The notes beneath the pieces were generated by a model. It was not told the origin of the DNA. It worked only from the letters and a program-made list of their open reading frames with translations, and did no database searches. A program made the translations under genes and the position numbers. From Cycas panzhihuaensis (Eukaryota > Cycadophyta), in NCBI GenBank assembly GCA_023213395.1, contig CM041465.1:45639741-45703740 (forward strand): a stretch of 64,000 nt of DNA, in the 5' to 3' direction. Positions within the stretch are counted from its first letter, which is position 1. Every line of letters begins with the position of its first letter. Below, one piece after another: positions 46,657 through 57,462 of this stretch.

Positions 46657-46668
46657 GCTCTGATACCA
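46657..46668 (-). promoter_or_regulatory. Primer-binding site before the LTR at 46671
   Basis: GCTCTGATACCA, perfect, in minus orientation. Its left context (GAAGGAAAATAGAATATAGC) recurs at 52174-52193. Confidence 0.9.
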
Positions 46669-46670
46669 AA

Positions 46671-47086
46671 TGATGGAAATATAATACATAAGGAGAATAA
46701 GGCAGAAGATATAATAAACTTCAATATATTCAAAATAACAGTATTGCATCAAATATTCAATACAAATTTATGTAACAATGTAGCAATGTAGATCGATGTT
46801 GCACAAATGAACTATGAGAGCATGATAGCATTGTCTTCAATCCATTGTTATTGAAAGCATGACAAATATCCTCAAAGGAGGTAGTGTCTAAAGACACCAG
46901 GGTTGTACACCCCATAATATAAATAGTTTTGGGGGAGGAGGGAAACTCCTCAACCCCTAAATTCAAAATAATAATAAAATAAAACTAACTTAACTTACCT
47001 TGATATGTTGAGCATCACATGTGTAAATTGAGGTGTACAATCCTGGTAGGTAAGAGGGAGTTGAGTGATGACATTACACTCCAACA
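46671..47086 (-). repeat. LTR (416 bp) of the gag-only family
   Basis: It begins TGATGGAAATATAATACA and ends CTCCAACA. A primer-binding site lies on its left and a polypurine complement (TTCTCCCCCTTAAT) on its right. It shares the block AGGTAGTGTCTAAAGACACCA with the Copia-C LTR. Confidence 0.8.
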
Positions 47087-47109
47087 TTCTCCCCCTTAAT
47101 GTCAGCACG

Positions 47110-47850
47110 AACACTTGTATCTTTTCCTTGAACTTATGGAACTGGTACTTGAAAAAAACTTTGAAATTCTGATCTTAATCTTTATCAACTATTCTCACCC
47201 TTATAGCCACATATGTCTCTTTATCATGGAATGATGTAGAAAAACTATAAGTAGATGAAACTTGATTCAAATATAAATGAATAGCTGTAATTTTGACTTT
47301 GTCAACTAGAACATTAAGAAGGATTTGAACTTGAACTTTTGTAATCTTTATGCTTTGAATAACTGTCATATCATTAGGTTCATTCTTTATCATGTCATCA
47401 GATTCATTCTTCGTTATGTCATAAGATTCATCTTCATTCTCCCCCTCAAATGGAGGATCAAATCCTTGTGCAACAAGGTGGTCCTGCATTTGATCTGAAT
47501 CTTCATTGGTTTTGCCATCATGATCTACCTGTTATGTTACCTGTCTCATATGCTCATCAAAAATTTCATCAAATACATTGGGGGTATCTCCCCCATAAAT
47601 GGAAATCAATAAATCCCAAACAGACTTAGATGTTGTCAAATCACATACCTTTGAAAAAATTTCATGATTCATAGTACAAAACAATAAACCTAATGCTTCA
47701 TTATCCTTTCAAATATATTCTTTAATGCTAACACCATAATCATGTTATAAATATTTCCACAAATCATATTAAATAAAATAGTTTCTCATAGTGTTATACC
47801 ATTGTGCAAAATTTTAGCCATCAAAAATAGAGAATTAAGTCATTTTATCA
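47110..47850 (-). pseudogene. Gag relic of the third gag-only element (best preserved)
   Basis: Reading leftward: FDG, stop, NFAQWYNTMRNYFI, KDNEALGLLFCTMNHEIFSK, VCDLTTSKSVWDLLISIYGG and DTPNVFDEIFDEHMRQ, the Copia gag (UBN2-like) core. The open frame 47175-47489 then continues with MQDHLVAQGFDPPFEGENED and a short acidic repeat (DITKNESDDMIKNEPNDMT). The frame ends near the polypurine tract. No zinc knuckle or protease is present. The C-terminal acidic extension is shared in position with the Copia-C copy. Confidence 0.75.
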
Positions 47851-49280
47851 AACAACTTTAGTATATAGAATGAATATGCTTTAATAAGTTAAAATATCAA
47901 TAAATCAATGAATATATATAATTTCAAATGCCCTTTAGAAGGTCAATCAACTAGGCATAATCAGAAAATAATCTTTTTTTTTTAATGATAAAAGAACTTT
48001 TTAATATAGGTACGCCTTTCAAATAAACTTTAAGATAAAGTGAATATAAGAGCACATATAAAGATCTTTTGCCTTGATAATAATGTAAAATGCTAAAAAT
48101 GAAATATATAAAAGTATTTTTACTTTGAAAAAATAACAATATAAAGAAATTTTTAATAAAAAATTAATATGCTCCTTAAAAGAATGTTTGAATGATAACC
48201 TTAGGTTTGAGGAATTCAAAGTATATTAAATGATATCATAATGATATAAAACTTTACAAGTATAAAGATAAACAAAATGTGAACCCAATAGAACTGACCG
48301 TTCTGAAAACAGGTTCCCAAAAATTAAGTTTTAGTTAATCAAAGGTACAGGCCTCGTTTTGAGGCTAAACAGGAGTAGGGGGTCAAAATGCTAATAAAAT
48401 ACTTATAGAATGCTATAAGGTGATCAAATATTGTTTATAAAATTATTCAATATACTTTCAATTAAAAAAAAATTTAAAAATATATTTAAAAATGTGTAAA
48501 AATAATAGATTTTAGGCAATAAAGTACCTCTACTTTGAATGATTTGAAAATCAGTAAAAATATGTCGAAATGTATAAAAAATTATGTCAAATCGAAGAGA
48601 ATTAAGTCAGCTTCCCAACGAAACTAATGGAATTAAAATCTGATACAAATAGAAAAGTTATAGCAAAAATGTTAACATGTGTCTTTATGTAAAAATGTTA
48701 AGAAACAGGCTAAAAATAACTAAATTCCCACATTTAGAGATTAAAATACTAATAAAAATAAATTTTAAAAATTAAAATAAGAAGTGGGTATTGAAGTTTG
48801 TGGAACGTGGATCGCTATAGAAAAAATTCAGGTAGAAAATAATTTACCAGTAATAAATTTCGGTCGGTTCTAAAAGTGATTTTGTTAAAAGTGTGAAAAA
48901 AACTGAAAATTTGAATGTTTGACGTTAAATTAGCTGAAACGGGGTCAAATCAGTACCAAATTGATCATATGACCAGTCAAAATTGGTGTACAGAAAATTT
49001 CTAATCTAATGGAACCAGTTTCGTCTGAAACTAATGCTCCAACGAAGAGTTATGGTAAAAAAAAATGTCAATAACCCCATAAAAAATAAAAAATTTAAAA
49101 AAATAAAAATAAAAAATGTTTATAAAGAATTTAAAAAAATCCCTTTAGAGATAGGTTACGGTTATAAGAGTATGAATATGACCAAGGTCAGTAAATAGAA
49201 GGAGCTGAATCCCTTTAATCACACAGATTTAAAAATTTATACAATAAATTTTAATTTTTTAAAACTTTATATTAAAATTA
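47850..49280. other. AT-rich leader, no gene
   Basis: AT-rich sequence typical of the family leader. Short open frames at 47951-48219 are low-complexity Phe/Tyr/Leu frames without family motifs. Confidence 0.5.
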
Positions 49281-49289
49281 TATATAAAA

Positions 49290-49870
49290 AAAATGAAGAC
49301 GGTCGCCGCCGTGCTGCATGAAACGTACTATATAAAAGAGCATTGTTATCAATAAGCTGCGTTGTTATTAAGAAAATCCCAACCGCGTGCCACCGCTTCT
49401 GCGTACTCTCAGATTCCCAACGCAAATTGCAATCTCAGCCAGAGGAGCTTCCTGGTGCTATTATATTTTGTTTTTTTGCGTGCTAAAAAATGTATTGCAG
49501 ATGGCTGGAGAATGGCGTTGTTATTAAAGTGATGTTAATACTGCGTATAAGGCATTGCGCTGATTAAAGTGCTGTTAATGCAGTGTATAAGGTGTTGTGC
49601 TGATTAAAGTGTTATTAATGCAGCTGCTCTGCGAACACATTACGCTACGCTAGCGCCAAAAAAGCGTATAAGGCATTGTTTATTGCGAACACTATGCGCA
49701 AAAAAATGTATTGTAGCTGTAAGGAGTTGGGTGGCACTTGAAGAATGAAAGTAAGTACACAAACGACTGGCGATGAGCGGGAGGTAAAGCGATCACTGCT
49801 TCCATTGCACAGCATATACACTTGGTTGGCTCAAAAACAAGCACGGGCAATCTGACATTTCTGCATAACT
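49290..49870 (+). other. CpG-rich block upstream of the CHUP1 fragment, possible captured promoter/5' region
   Basis: The base composition changes sharply (GACGGTCGCCGCCGTGC). A TATA-like TATATAAAAG lies at about 49330. It contains about 2.6 copies of a 41-bp repeat (GCTGATTAAAGTGCTGTTAA type, 49516-49624). It may be the native 5' region of the captured gene (inference). Confidence 0.4.
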
Positions 49871-49874
49871 AGAA

Positions 49875-50640
49875 TATGGTGATGAGAAGAATCACCAGAA
49901 CGAATAATATAAAAAGGAATTATATGCATACACTCATGTCGATTCAACGGAGAAAGAAGAGGAAGTTAAAAGAGTTAGCAGTGTAATTAGTCCAGCATTG
50001 AGTAGTAAGAGCACCTCTGATGGAGAACAATTGCTCTTGCCTGAATTTGAAGATCTTTTTTCAAGTAGTTTGGAGTTCTCTACAAAAAATAAGAAGGTTG
50101 ATTTGGATGAAAATCTCTCTAAGAGAAACTTGGGTGAAGTGGAGCAATTAAGGAATTGGGTCAAGGAATTCAAAGGACGGGAAGAGAAGCTTGAAGGTGA
50201 ATTGCTTGAGTATTACAGTATGAAGGAATAGGACACAAGTATAGTATAATTAGAAAGATAGCTTAAAATAAAAAGCAGTTAAAATTAATATGCTTAACAT
50301 TAAATTAAATTCTTTAGAAGCCCAAAAGAAGAAAATGGAAGAGGAGGTAGCTGAATGTGCAGCAATTAAGAAAGAGCTTGAGATAGCCAGGACAAAGATT
50401 AAAGAGTTCTAGAGACAGATCCAAATGGATTATAGGTAAACAAAATGACAGCTTCTTTTGCTTAAATAATAAGTTGCTACTCTGCAAGCTAAAGAGAGAG
50501 AAGTTTCCAAGAAAGATTTAGAGGTTGAGGAAAAGCTGCATAGTCTGAAAGAATTGGATGTGGAAGTTGTGGAATTAAGAAGGATCAATAAAGAGTTGCA
50601 ACGTGAGAAATGAGAGTTGACAGTGAAATTAGATGCTGAA
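49875..50640 (+). pseudogene. CHUP1: CHUP1 fragment (CHLOROPLAST UNUSUAL POSITIONING 1), coiled-coil region
   Basis: CHUP1 is a plant chloroplast-envelope actin-binding protein. The fragment covers the N-terminal acidic part and coiled coil: VSSVISPALSSK, LLPEFEDLFSSSLEF, then EVEQLRNWVKEFKGREEKL and EGELLEYYSMKE. After a stop and a frame change near 50275 come MLNIKLNSLEAQKKKMEEEV, KKELEIARTKIKEF, QIQMDYR, QLLLLK, LEVEEKLHSLKELDVEVVEL, RRINKELQREK and ELTVKLDAE. The order follows CHUP1 with no visible intron, so it looks like a spliced copy or a single-exon capture. About eight stops replace mainly Gln and Arg codons (MKE-stop-DTSIV-stop-LER). It ends abruptly at about 50640. The actin-binding, Pro-rich and C-terminal domains are absent. 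Confidence 0.88.
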
Positions 50641-51270
50641 TATATAAAAAAAATTAGACCCAATACACAAGATACACCATGTATCTATGAGTGTGCTCTA
50701 AGATTTATAACGCCTAGTTCATGTATTATCTTTAGATCAAAAGTATGATCTAAAATATTCAAGAGAAATGTTGCATCTTTATAATACAATTTGAGTGCCT
50801 CGTTTTCTTTTTCCTTTTTTTTGTTGTACGTATATCAAAAGGTGTGCATAACTCTGAAAATCTAAACTCTGAAACTCTGAAGAACTTGTTGTTTCAAAAA
50901 ATATTCTACCAATCTATCAATTTATTCTTTATTTCTATTTTGTGTTCAATCTATCGTTGAAAAAAAATGCAATAATTTTGTATGTACACAGAAATCTCAT
51001 AGAAATTTCTTCAAACAATAACAGTAAAATATACTTAGTGGAGCAATATACTCATACAACAGAGTCACAATATTAAGAAAATTTTTAAATATTTTGAAGA
51101 AAGTATATAAAAAGAATGCTTATGTATTTGTATTTGAAAAAATTTTTAGAAATATATTAAGCAAATATATAAAAGATATGTGTAAATCGAAAAAATGGAA
51201 CTGAAGAACTTGGAACACGCAGATGTAGCTGACTTGATCTTGTGTATATCTTCTTCAGAAGGCTGAATGT
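50641..51270. other. AT-rich stretch, no gene seen
   Basis: No coding motif is seen on either strand. It resumes the AT-rich character of the host element after the CHUP1 block. Confidence 0.4.
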
Positions 51271-51284
51271 ACCTCAAATATTAT

Positions 51285-51761
51285 AGATCTGATAAATAGT
51301 TGATTTGCAACAGAAAACCAGACTTGAAAAGCTTTCAATAGACAAATCTTCTTCCTCACAAGTCGAATATAGGCAGATCTGTTGTAACAAATAAGTTGGT
51401 GGGCAGGATATGCACCCAAAAGTTGCAGGTCTATAAAAAACTTGAAAATATAGTAAAAAATATAATGAAAAATATAGATGTAGAATGAAATACAACAGAT
51501 CTAAACTAAATGTAGCAGAAAATGCTGAAAAAACTTGATAAAATAAGCAGATCTTAAGCTAAATAATGCAGATCTAGCATGAGTATAGTAGATCTATAGC
51601 CAAATAATTACAGATCTGAATAAATATACTAGAAAATAGTGAAAAGCTTGCTGAAATAAGTAGATCTATAATAAAAAATAGTAGATCTGAAGTAACAAAT
51701 TGCAGATCTTTGAAGAAAACTTGTATGAGTCTTGCTTGCAGCTAAAAACCTTTACAGATCT
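51285..51761. repeat. Cluster of AGATCT words
   Basis: Eleven AGATCT hexamers, mostly as GCAGATCT or TAGATCT, lie in 477 bp at irregular spacing. Decayed variants (CAAATCT) continue to about 52020. Confidence 0.85.
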
Positions 51762-52158
51762 TATAAAATATTCAATAAGTAGACAAAAAATGCCAAGAAA
51801 TGATGAACTGTATGGTAAAATATATAAATCTAAAGAAAGATAACTCAAATCTGAGAAAAAAACTTGAGTAAATGTAACTTGCTGTTGATCTCCTTCACAA
51901 ATCTTTAAAAAAGTATAGCTTGTAGCTGAAATTCTTCATAAATGTGTACAAATCTGTGAAAAATCTGAAAAAACACTTGTTATATCACAAAAATAACTCA
52001 ATAATGAGCAAATCTTGATGAAAAACATATAAAAACTTGTTGAAAATTTTTCAGAAAACAAATATAGCTAATATATCTTTCTTGTAAGAAAATTTGCCAT
52101 AGAATGCCAATAAATCTTGTTGCTCTTCTTCAAAACTTCAGTAGGCCAGCAATCGTCT

Positions 52159-52211
52159 GCTCTAATACCAAATGAAGGAAAATAGAATGTAGTTGAACTG
52201 CTTTGATACCA
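52159..52211 (-). repeat. Primer-binding-site pair (41-bp spacing)
   Basis: GCTCTAATACCA (52159-52170) and GCTTTGATACCA (52200-52211) lie directly before the LTR-like segment at 52212. Confidence 0.85.
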
Positions 52212-52491
52212 TGTTAGGATTAGTAATGTAACAAGTATATCAAACCCTAATGGTGAGCAACAAAAAGATGAAGTATGTACAAAATAGACACCATGTTAGA
52301 GAATTGGCCAAAACTCAATTATGAACAAATAAGAATATATACTTATAGTACAACCTCACCACTAGAGAAAGAACCCCATTGGACTACTTAGAGGTGGCAC
52401 ACATATCAAGGTGGCCCACAACTCTAATATAAAATACAAAAGATAAAGAAAGTTTACATAGGGCTAATAGAATTGAGTATTACACCCAACA
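52212..52491 (-). repeat. LTR-like segment (280 bp)
   Basis: It starts TGTTAGGATTAG and ends TTACACCCAACA. No second copy of high similarity was found. A decayed relative may lie at 6010-6180. Confidence 0.55.
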
Positions 52492-53050
52492 ATTAGGGTA
52501 TTCTATTTGAATAGTTTGTATAAGAAAAGGAAGTTTCATAAGTATGTTCATAATGAGAAGTCACCATGTAACATGACCCACTGTAAAGCATTTCCATACA
52601 TATTACCCCTAGCCAAAGGTTAGAATTATGAAAGGCCCATCTACCCATTACAATGTTCATTTTCATGGTGGTGATCTTACACACCAAATACATGGATAGT
52701 GTCTAGACTTTATTTCTAAACATAGGTATAATTCTAACAAATGATTATTGTCCTTCTTGAGTACTTTTGTCATCAATAAATAAAGTTTGCACTTTCCCCT
52801 TAAACTAACAAAGTTTATTTATTTATTTCCTTCAGATAATAAAGCTCATATGTCACCCTTTTTATAATGGTATACATTCAAGCAACTTATAGATCATATT
52901 ACCTCCCAAATCACCTTTATAATGCATAATTGATTATCACAATTTAGTAACTAATACCTCAAGGGTGCCTTTCAAAACATAGTCCTATAGACTATTTCTT
53001 AATAGTAAACCATAACTCGAGGGGGTAAAGCCATTATATAACTTTTGCAA
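52492..53050. other. Unassigned AT-rich sequence
   Basis: No gene, LTR or RNA was recognised. A 66-codon minus frame (52493-52693) has no family motif. Confidence 0.4.
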
Positions 53051-53580
53051 AAGTCATCATAGTTCATGGTTATCTATTAGGCAATATCTTATTCCATTCC
53101 TTAGATGGTTTGCATTGTGGACTACTTGCATGTTATCCTTTAATAAATGAAGTTTACATTTCATTTTGATAGATGAAGTTCACATTTGTATGTAACCATG
53201 GCTATGCATTTATTTTCAAGGTGGTTAATTTTAATTTTCTTATGATTAAGGGAATTCAACCAAATTAATTAATCCATAATAACATAACCATATGCTAATA
53301 AATAAATAAACTTGTAAGTCATCATAGTTCATGGTTATCTGCTAGGCGATATCTCATTCCATTCCTTAAATGGTTTGCATTGTGGACTACTTACATATTA
53401 TCCTTTAATAAATGAAGTTTGCATTTCCTTTTGATAGATGAAGTTCACATTTGCATGTAGCCATGGTTGTGCATTTATTTTCAAAGTGGTTAATTTTATT
53501 TTTCTTATGATTAAGGGAATTCAACCAAATTAATTAATCCATAATAACATAGCCATATGCTAATAAATAAATAAACTTCT
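53051..53580. repeat. 265-bp direct tandem duplication
   Basis: Unit 1 (53051-53315) and unit 2 (53316-53580) both begin AAGTCATCATAGTTCATGG and end AATAAATAAATAAACTT. They differ at a small number of mostly transition sites. Confidence 0.93.
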
Positions 53581-54339
53581 AAGTAAGTAAATCTAAACTT
53601 ATTTTATTTTTTACCATTCATAAATGCATAAAGAGCATGATCCAATTTTTTTTCATTATGTGCTTCTCTAATAAGTCACAGTGCTATAAATTTTCTTATC
53701 AATATGTCATTTATCTTTGCATTTTGAACTTTAGAAAATAAAACTTGACATAAATTGAAAATACATATTTGTTCATACCATGCATATATAAATAATTTAT
53801 TATGACCTATTTTCAAGTTTCTAAAATCTTCTTTTACATACATTTATAACAGAAAATTTTTATATTAGACACTATAGAATTTCTTTCCTTTTCTATTTCT
53901 ACAGCTAGGGATCATGTTTTATATTTACCTTCTTATAAAAAATTAGACTTATACAAGAACAACCTCGGATGGATTTTAGATTCTAAAAGTGTGGTTCATA
54001 AATTAATTCCTAACACATTATATTTTTTATTTTTACTATTATTGTTGAGTTAGAAGGCTATTATATAGATAGTATATACATTAGGTTGTATGATTCTATG
54101 TATTCAATCGTAGAGTAGATTTCAATCTCATCTATAGTTCATACTTTTCTCAAATTTTTATTTAAAATGATTGAAGATAGACTTTATCTATTATGTCCAA
54201 AGAGTTGTTGGCATTTATAATGCCGTGATATGGTCCTATACGGACCCTTGAATTGTATAGTCTTTAGAGTGTGATTCTACATAACAAAGCTAATTATGAA
54301 ATTAATTAAGTCAGCTTCAACAAGACCTAACATTTATAC
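53581..54339. other. Unassigned AT-rich sequence
   Basis: Nothing recognisable on either strand. Confidence 0.4.
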
Positions 54340-55130
54340 CTGTACATATGAAGACCCCATTGTGCGAGGAGATTATTATTGTTTTCTTGAGTGTGGATCA
54401 ATGTTACGATATTTCTGCACTTGAATGCCTAGAATCCGCCAACTGTCACGGGATTTTATTGGGTAGGCTTACATTATGATCTCGAACAAACGCCATATCC
54501 ACCGGCACTTTGCAGTCATTTTAGGCGGTAACGATTCACAGAGCCCTTCAAGGGGCAGCTGTTGGTATGGGTTGTAATGAGCACCGCTGTGAAGCATTCC
54601 TTGCAAGTGTCACACAGTTAGCGTGTGCTTGGCAGTGACCATATTCCCATGCATTTGTTGTATTTCCGTGCAGTGCAGATTCTACGGACTTCCTTGCTCA
54701 TTGAATTCTGAATCCAGACTTATGACTACTCACAGACCCTGTAATTGTAGGGTCACTGATGCAACCAAAGCGAAACCATATACCTCACACCTCAGCATTT
54801 GACTCATATTCGCAATTGCAATGCTCGATATTCCACGAGCTACGTGCGTTCCCGCTACCTTCTGCACCACCATTTTGTAGCGCATGCAGGATGTGATCAA
54901 TTACGAATTTTGACCGCATGTCAGTGGTGTATTTCCGTTAGAATGAGTCAGAGTCCCAGTTCGTGGAGTCTGAAGTTTGTAGACATCTTGGGAGGTCGTT
55001 CAATCCCCTGCCACACAACAACATCATTTGCTTTGATTAAAAGAAGAGACAACACGCGACGGTCAATTGACGCACTTGACGATAACATTGAATAAATTCA
55101 TTTCAAAATCCACCGCACGCCTAAGCAATG
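54340..55130. other. CpG-rich island of unknown nature
   Basis: Balanced base composition with roughly thirty CpG dinucleotides in under 800 bp, unlike the CpG-poor flanks. The longest frame is 54799-55095 plus (98 codons, start MTHIRNCNARYSTSYVRSRY), without a recognised domain. The minus strand also has short frames (MRSKFVIDHILHALQNGG region). No LTR or target duplication was found at its edges. It could be a first exon/promoter of an unrecognised gene, or a young insertion. Confidence 0.45.
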
Positions 55131-55740
55131 GTCACGTGGAGTTCAAGGTATATCCAGGGTTCTTTTGGCAAAGGGGCCAAGCATCTATTTTTAGTTAAAT
55201 ATTTATTTTTTATAAATATATTTATTAATTTTACTATAACATGTTGGTTTATAGTTTACTCGTATTCACATTTGAAAACTTGTATTGTGTCCTTCAAAAT
55301 GAATGGTTATAAGATTATAATGGTTTTATTTTTTTTCTTTTTTTTTATAGTTTATTTTTAAGGGTATTATTTTTTCAAGGTTCAGATTCTTAAAATTTAC
55401 TATTTGTTATTATACTTAAATGTGTAAAGTCAAATCACATTCTATAGATAGAGATACAACTATAACACATTTATTCGACTAACAGAGAAGAGTCTAATAT
55501 AAAAGGAGCTCACATGTGAATAAAAAAACATCCATAAAAACAAAATATTGAAGAGGAGTCCATTAGTAAGTGAAGTGAAGAGAAAGTAGTTGAATAACAC
55601 AAATCAGTCAAGGAGGAATCCATATTAAAGTAAGGTGAAGAGCCGCATATCAACTCTAATGCAGTAGCTACAATGAGTCCCAATCCTATTTTACATTTGT
55701 CGATTTCATTTAGTACTTTCATTATTCCCCTTGAATTTTT
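55131..55740. other. Unassigned, T-rich then mixed
   Basis: Poly-T-rich around 55325-55360. No supported gene. An 87-codon minus frame (55510-55773) lacks known motifs. Confidence 0.4.
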
Positions 55741-57176
55741 ATGTTGTGTAGCATTAAAAACCCTACTCAACAAGTGCCCATAGTGGAATCATACCCTAAG
55801 CCATTTAATTCTAATCTTCTTATAGGTGAAATCCCATTTCCCCTTGATAGCACCCATGTATTACCCTCTTTACATCACATCCCATTCCTTAAGAAATTTC
55901 TAAAGGGAAAAGTATATCTTAGTCATTATTATGATGTCCCTCATCCTCTTATAAAACATCCTCTCTTTGTAATCCCTAGTTCTATTAATGTGTATACTAT
56001 GTACAAGGCCTTGTTCTTTCTCTTTATACTCCCAACATTCTCTTATTAGTAATACTTTTATCTTCTATCATCTTTTTCACTTACCTCTATACATCCCCTT
56101 CTATATCTTTCCCATATATCCTTGTCAAAATCTTTATCTCATAAGGAATACCTAACATTGATCCTCTACTAATCTCTTAGAAACTCATCATGGTTACTTA
56201 TCATCGCCTATATCATCATTTCCGATCCTAGTACATTCTCTTTGTTGGTCCTTGTCGTTTAGCTATATTAGTCATACTTGTTCATCAACATCCCTTATTT
56301 ATAATCTTCATCCTCCTGTCAATTCCTTGTATATGCTACCTCCTAATTCTATTCCTAACACAACTCACTATTGCCCTTCTTTCTCCTTATATCTCACTTC
56401 TCTCTTTTAAAAACATGTCCATATACATCTTTCATTACATTAATTAACCCTCATTTTCTATTTTTTTAACCCATGGGCCATATAACTTTGTCATCTCGTA
56501 ATTCCATTGTTATCTTATACTTTTATCACAATTTTTACACCTACACCTCCATATCCTTTTCCTATGCCTCTCCATCCCATGATTACAAAATATTTGTTAC
56601 CATCCCCACTCCAACGTCCACTTCTCACATTTTCCCCTCATATACTCATACCTCCCAAAATTTCTCCTCACCCCATCCTTTATCACCTCCATCTCACTTT
56701 CCATTACTTACACACCCTTCTTATGCACTTCATATATATCCCTTATACCTTAGCTCCTATATTTTTCAACTCTTATATCCCTTATTTCTAGATTTCTAAA
56801 ATAAATCACTTTATGACTATTACCCTCAACCATCCTCCTATAACATGGCATCCACAAATTCCAGTTCCTACTTATCCTCTTATGTCTTTTAAGCTTCTCA
56901 AGTTCAATAACTTTAAACCCCTCACATAAGCTACATTCTTCCCTATTATTCCCTCATCCCTCTACAAACCTACAATTCTATATTTGTCTTTAATACATTC
57001 CCCTCTTATGCACTTGATTGAATATTTTATCTATATAATAATCCTACTACACTAAATTGTCTAAAACCTATTTCTTACCATCCCTTCCTCTACTAAACCC
57101 CTTACCAATAAGAAATTCCTATTATGGCTCTTAATCCTAATCTTATCACTTATTTTCTTGTTCTATATGTCCCCAT
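55741..57176. other. G-poor, pyrimidine-rich tract split by Copia-E
   Basis: There is strong strand asymmetry (C and T far exceed G) over 1.4 kb, continuing after Copia-E at 63361-63480. Open frames such as 55741-56049 and 56473-56799 are products of the skewed composition (Pro/Ser/Tyr/His-rich). No family was recognised. Confidence 0.5.
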
Positions 57177-57181
57177 CTAAT
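57177..57181. repeat. Target-site duplication CTAAT (left) of Copia-E
   Basis: It is identical to 63356-63360. Confidence 0.93.
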
Positions 57182-57462
57182 TGAAAGGTGAGCAGGAGTC
57201 AGAGGGAGCATGACATTATGCAAAGGGTATCATTATTAACATATTTCTAATATTATGAAGGTAGTATTAAAGAACACCTAGGGGCCTTATGGCCCGGTAT
57301 ATATAAACAAGAGTTGGACGGGACCCCAACATCTACCATCTTTCAATGTTTAAAAATACTATTTAAAAAATATTAACCATCTAACTATAGTTGGCTAGTG
57401 TGAGCTCCACCTACTTCAATGTTGATGTATATATTAATAAATCAAATGAACATTATCTAAAA
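57182..57462 (-). repeat. 3' LTR of Copia-E (left)
   Basis: It matches 63074-63355. The end is CTAAAA where the other LTR has CTAACA. The complement of a weak polypurine tract (TTTCTCCTCGA) follows. Confidence 0.93.

Larger units (their letters stand above)
40765..46670 (-). mobile_element. Gag-only LTR element, second copy (interrupted by LINE)
   Basis: The polypurine complement follows the left LTR, then gag relic, AT-rich leader, and a primer-binding site at 46657-46668 before the LTR at 46671. The LINE (42396-46304) splits the leader. Without it the element is about 2 kb. The flanking LTRs are only distantly similar to each other, so recombination between subfamilies is possible. No pol sequence was seen. 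Confidence 0.55.
46671..52491 (-). mobile_element. Gag-only LTR element, third copy, carrying a CHUP1 fragment
   Basis: LTR, polypurine complement, gag relic (47110-47850), AT-rich leader, a foreign GC-richer block (49290-50640) with CHUP1 sequence in the opposite orientation, a further leader with many AGATCT words, a primer-binding-site pair at 52159-52211 and an LTR-like segment 52212-52491. The two end LTRs differ in sequence, so the outer limits are tentative. No pol sequence was seen. Confidence 0.5.

Noticed and set aside
56473-56799. 108-codon Ser/His/Pro/Tyr-rich frame
   Set aside because: It is explained by the pyrimidine-rich composition. A second overlapping frame is equally open, and no domain is visible.
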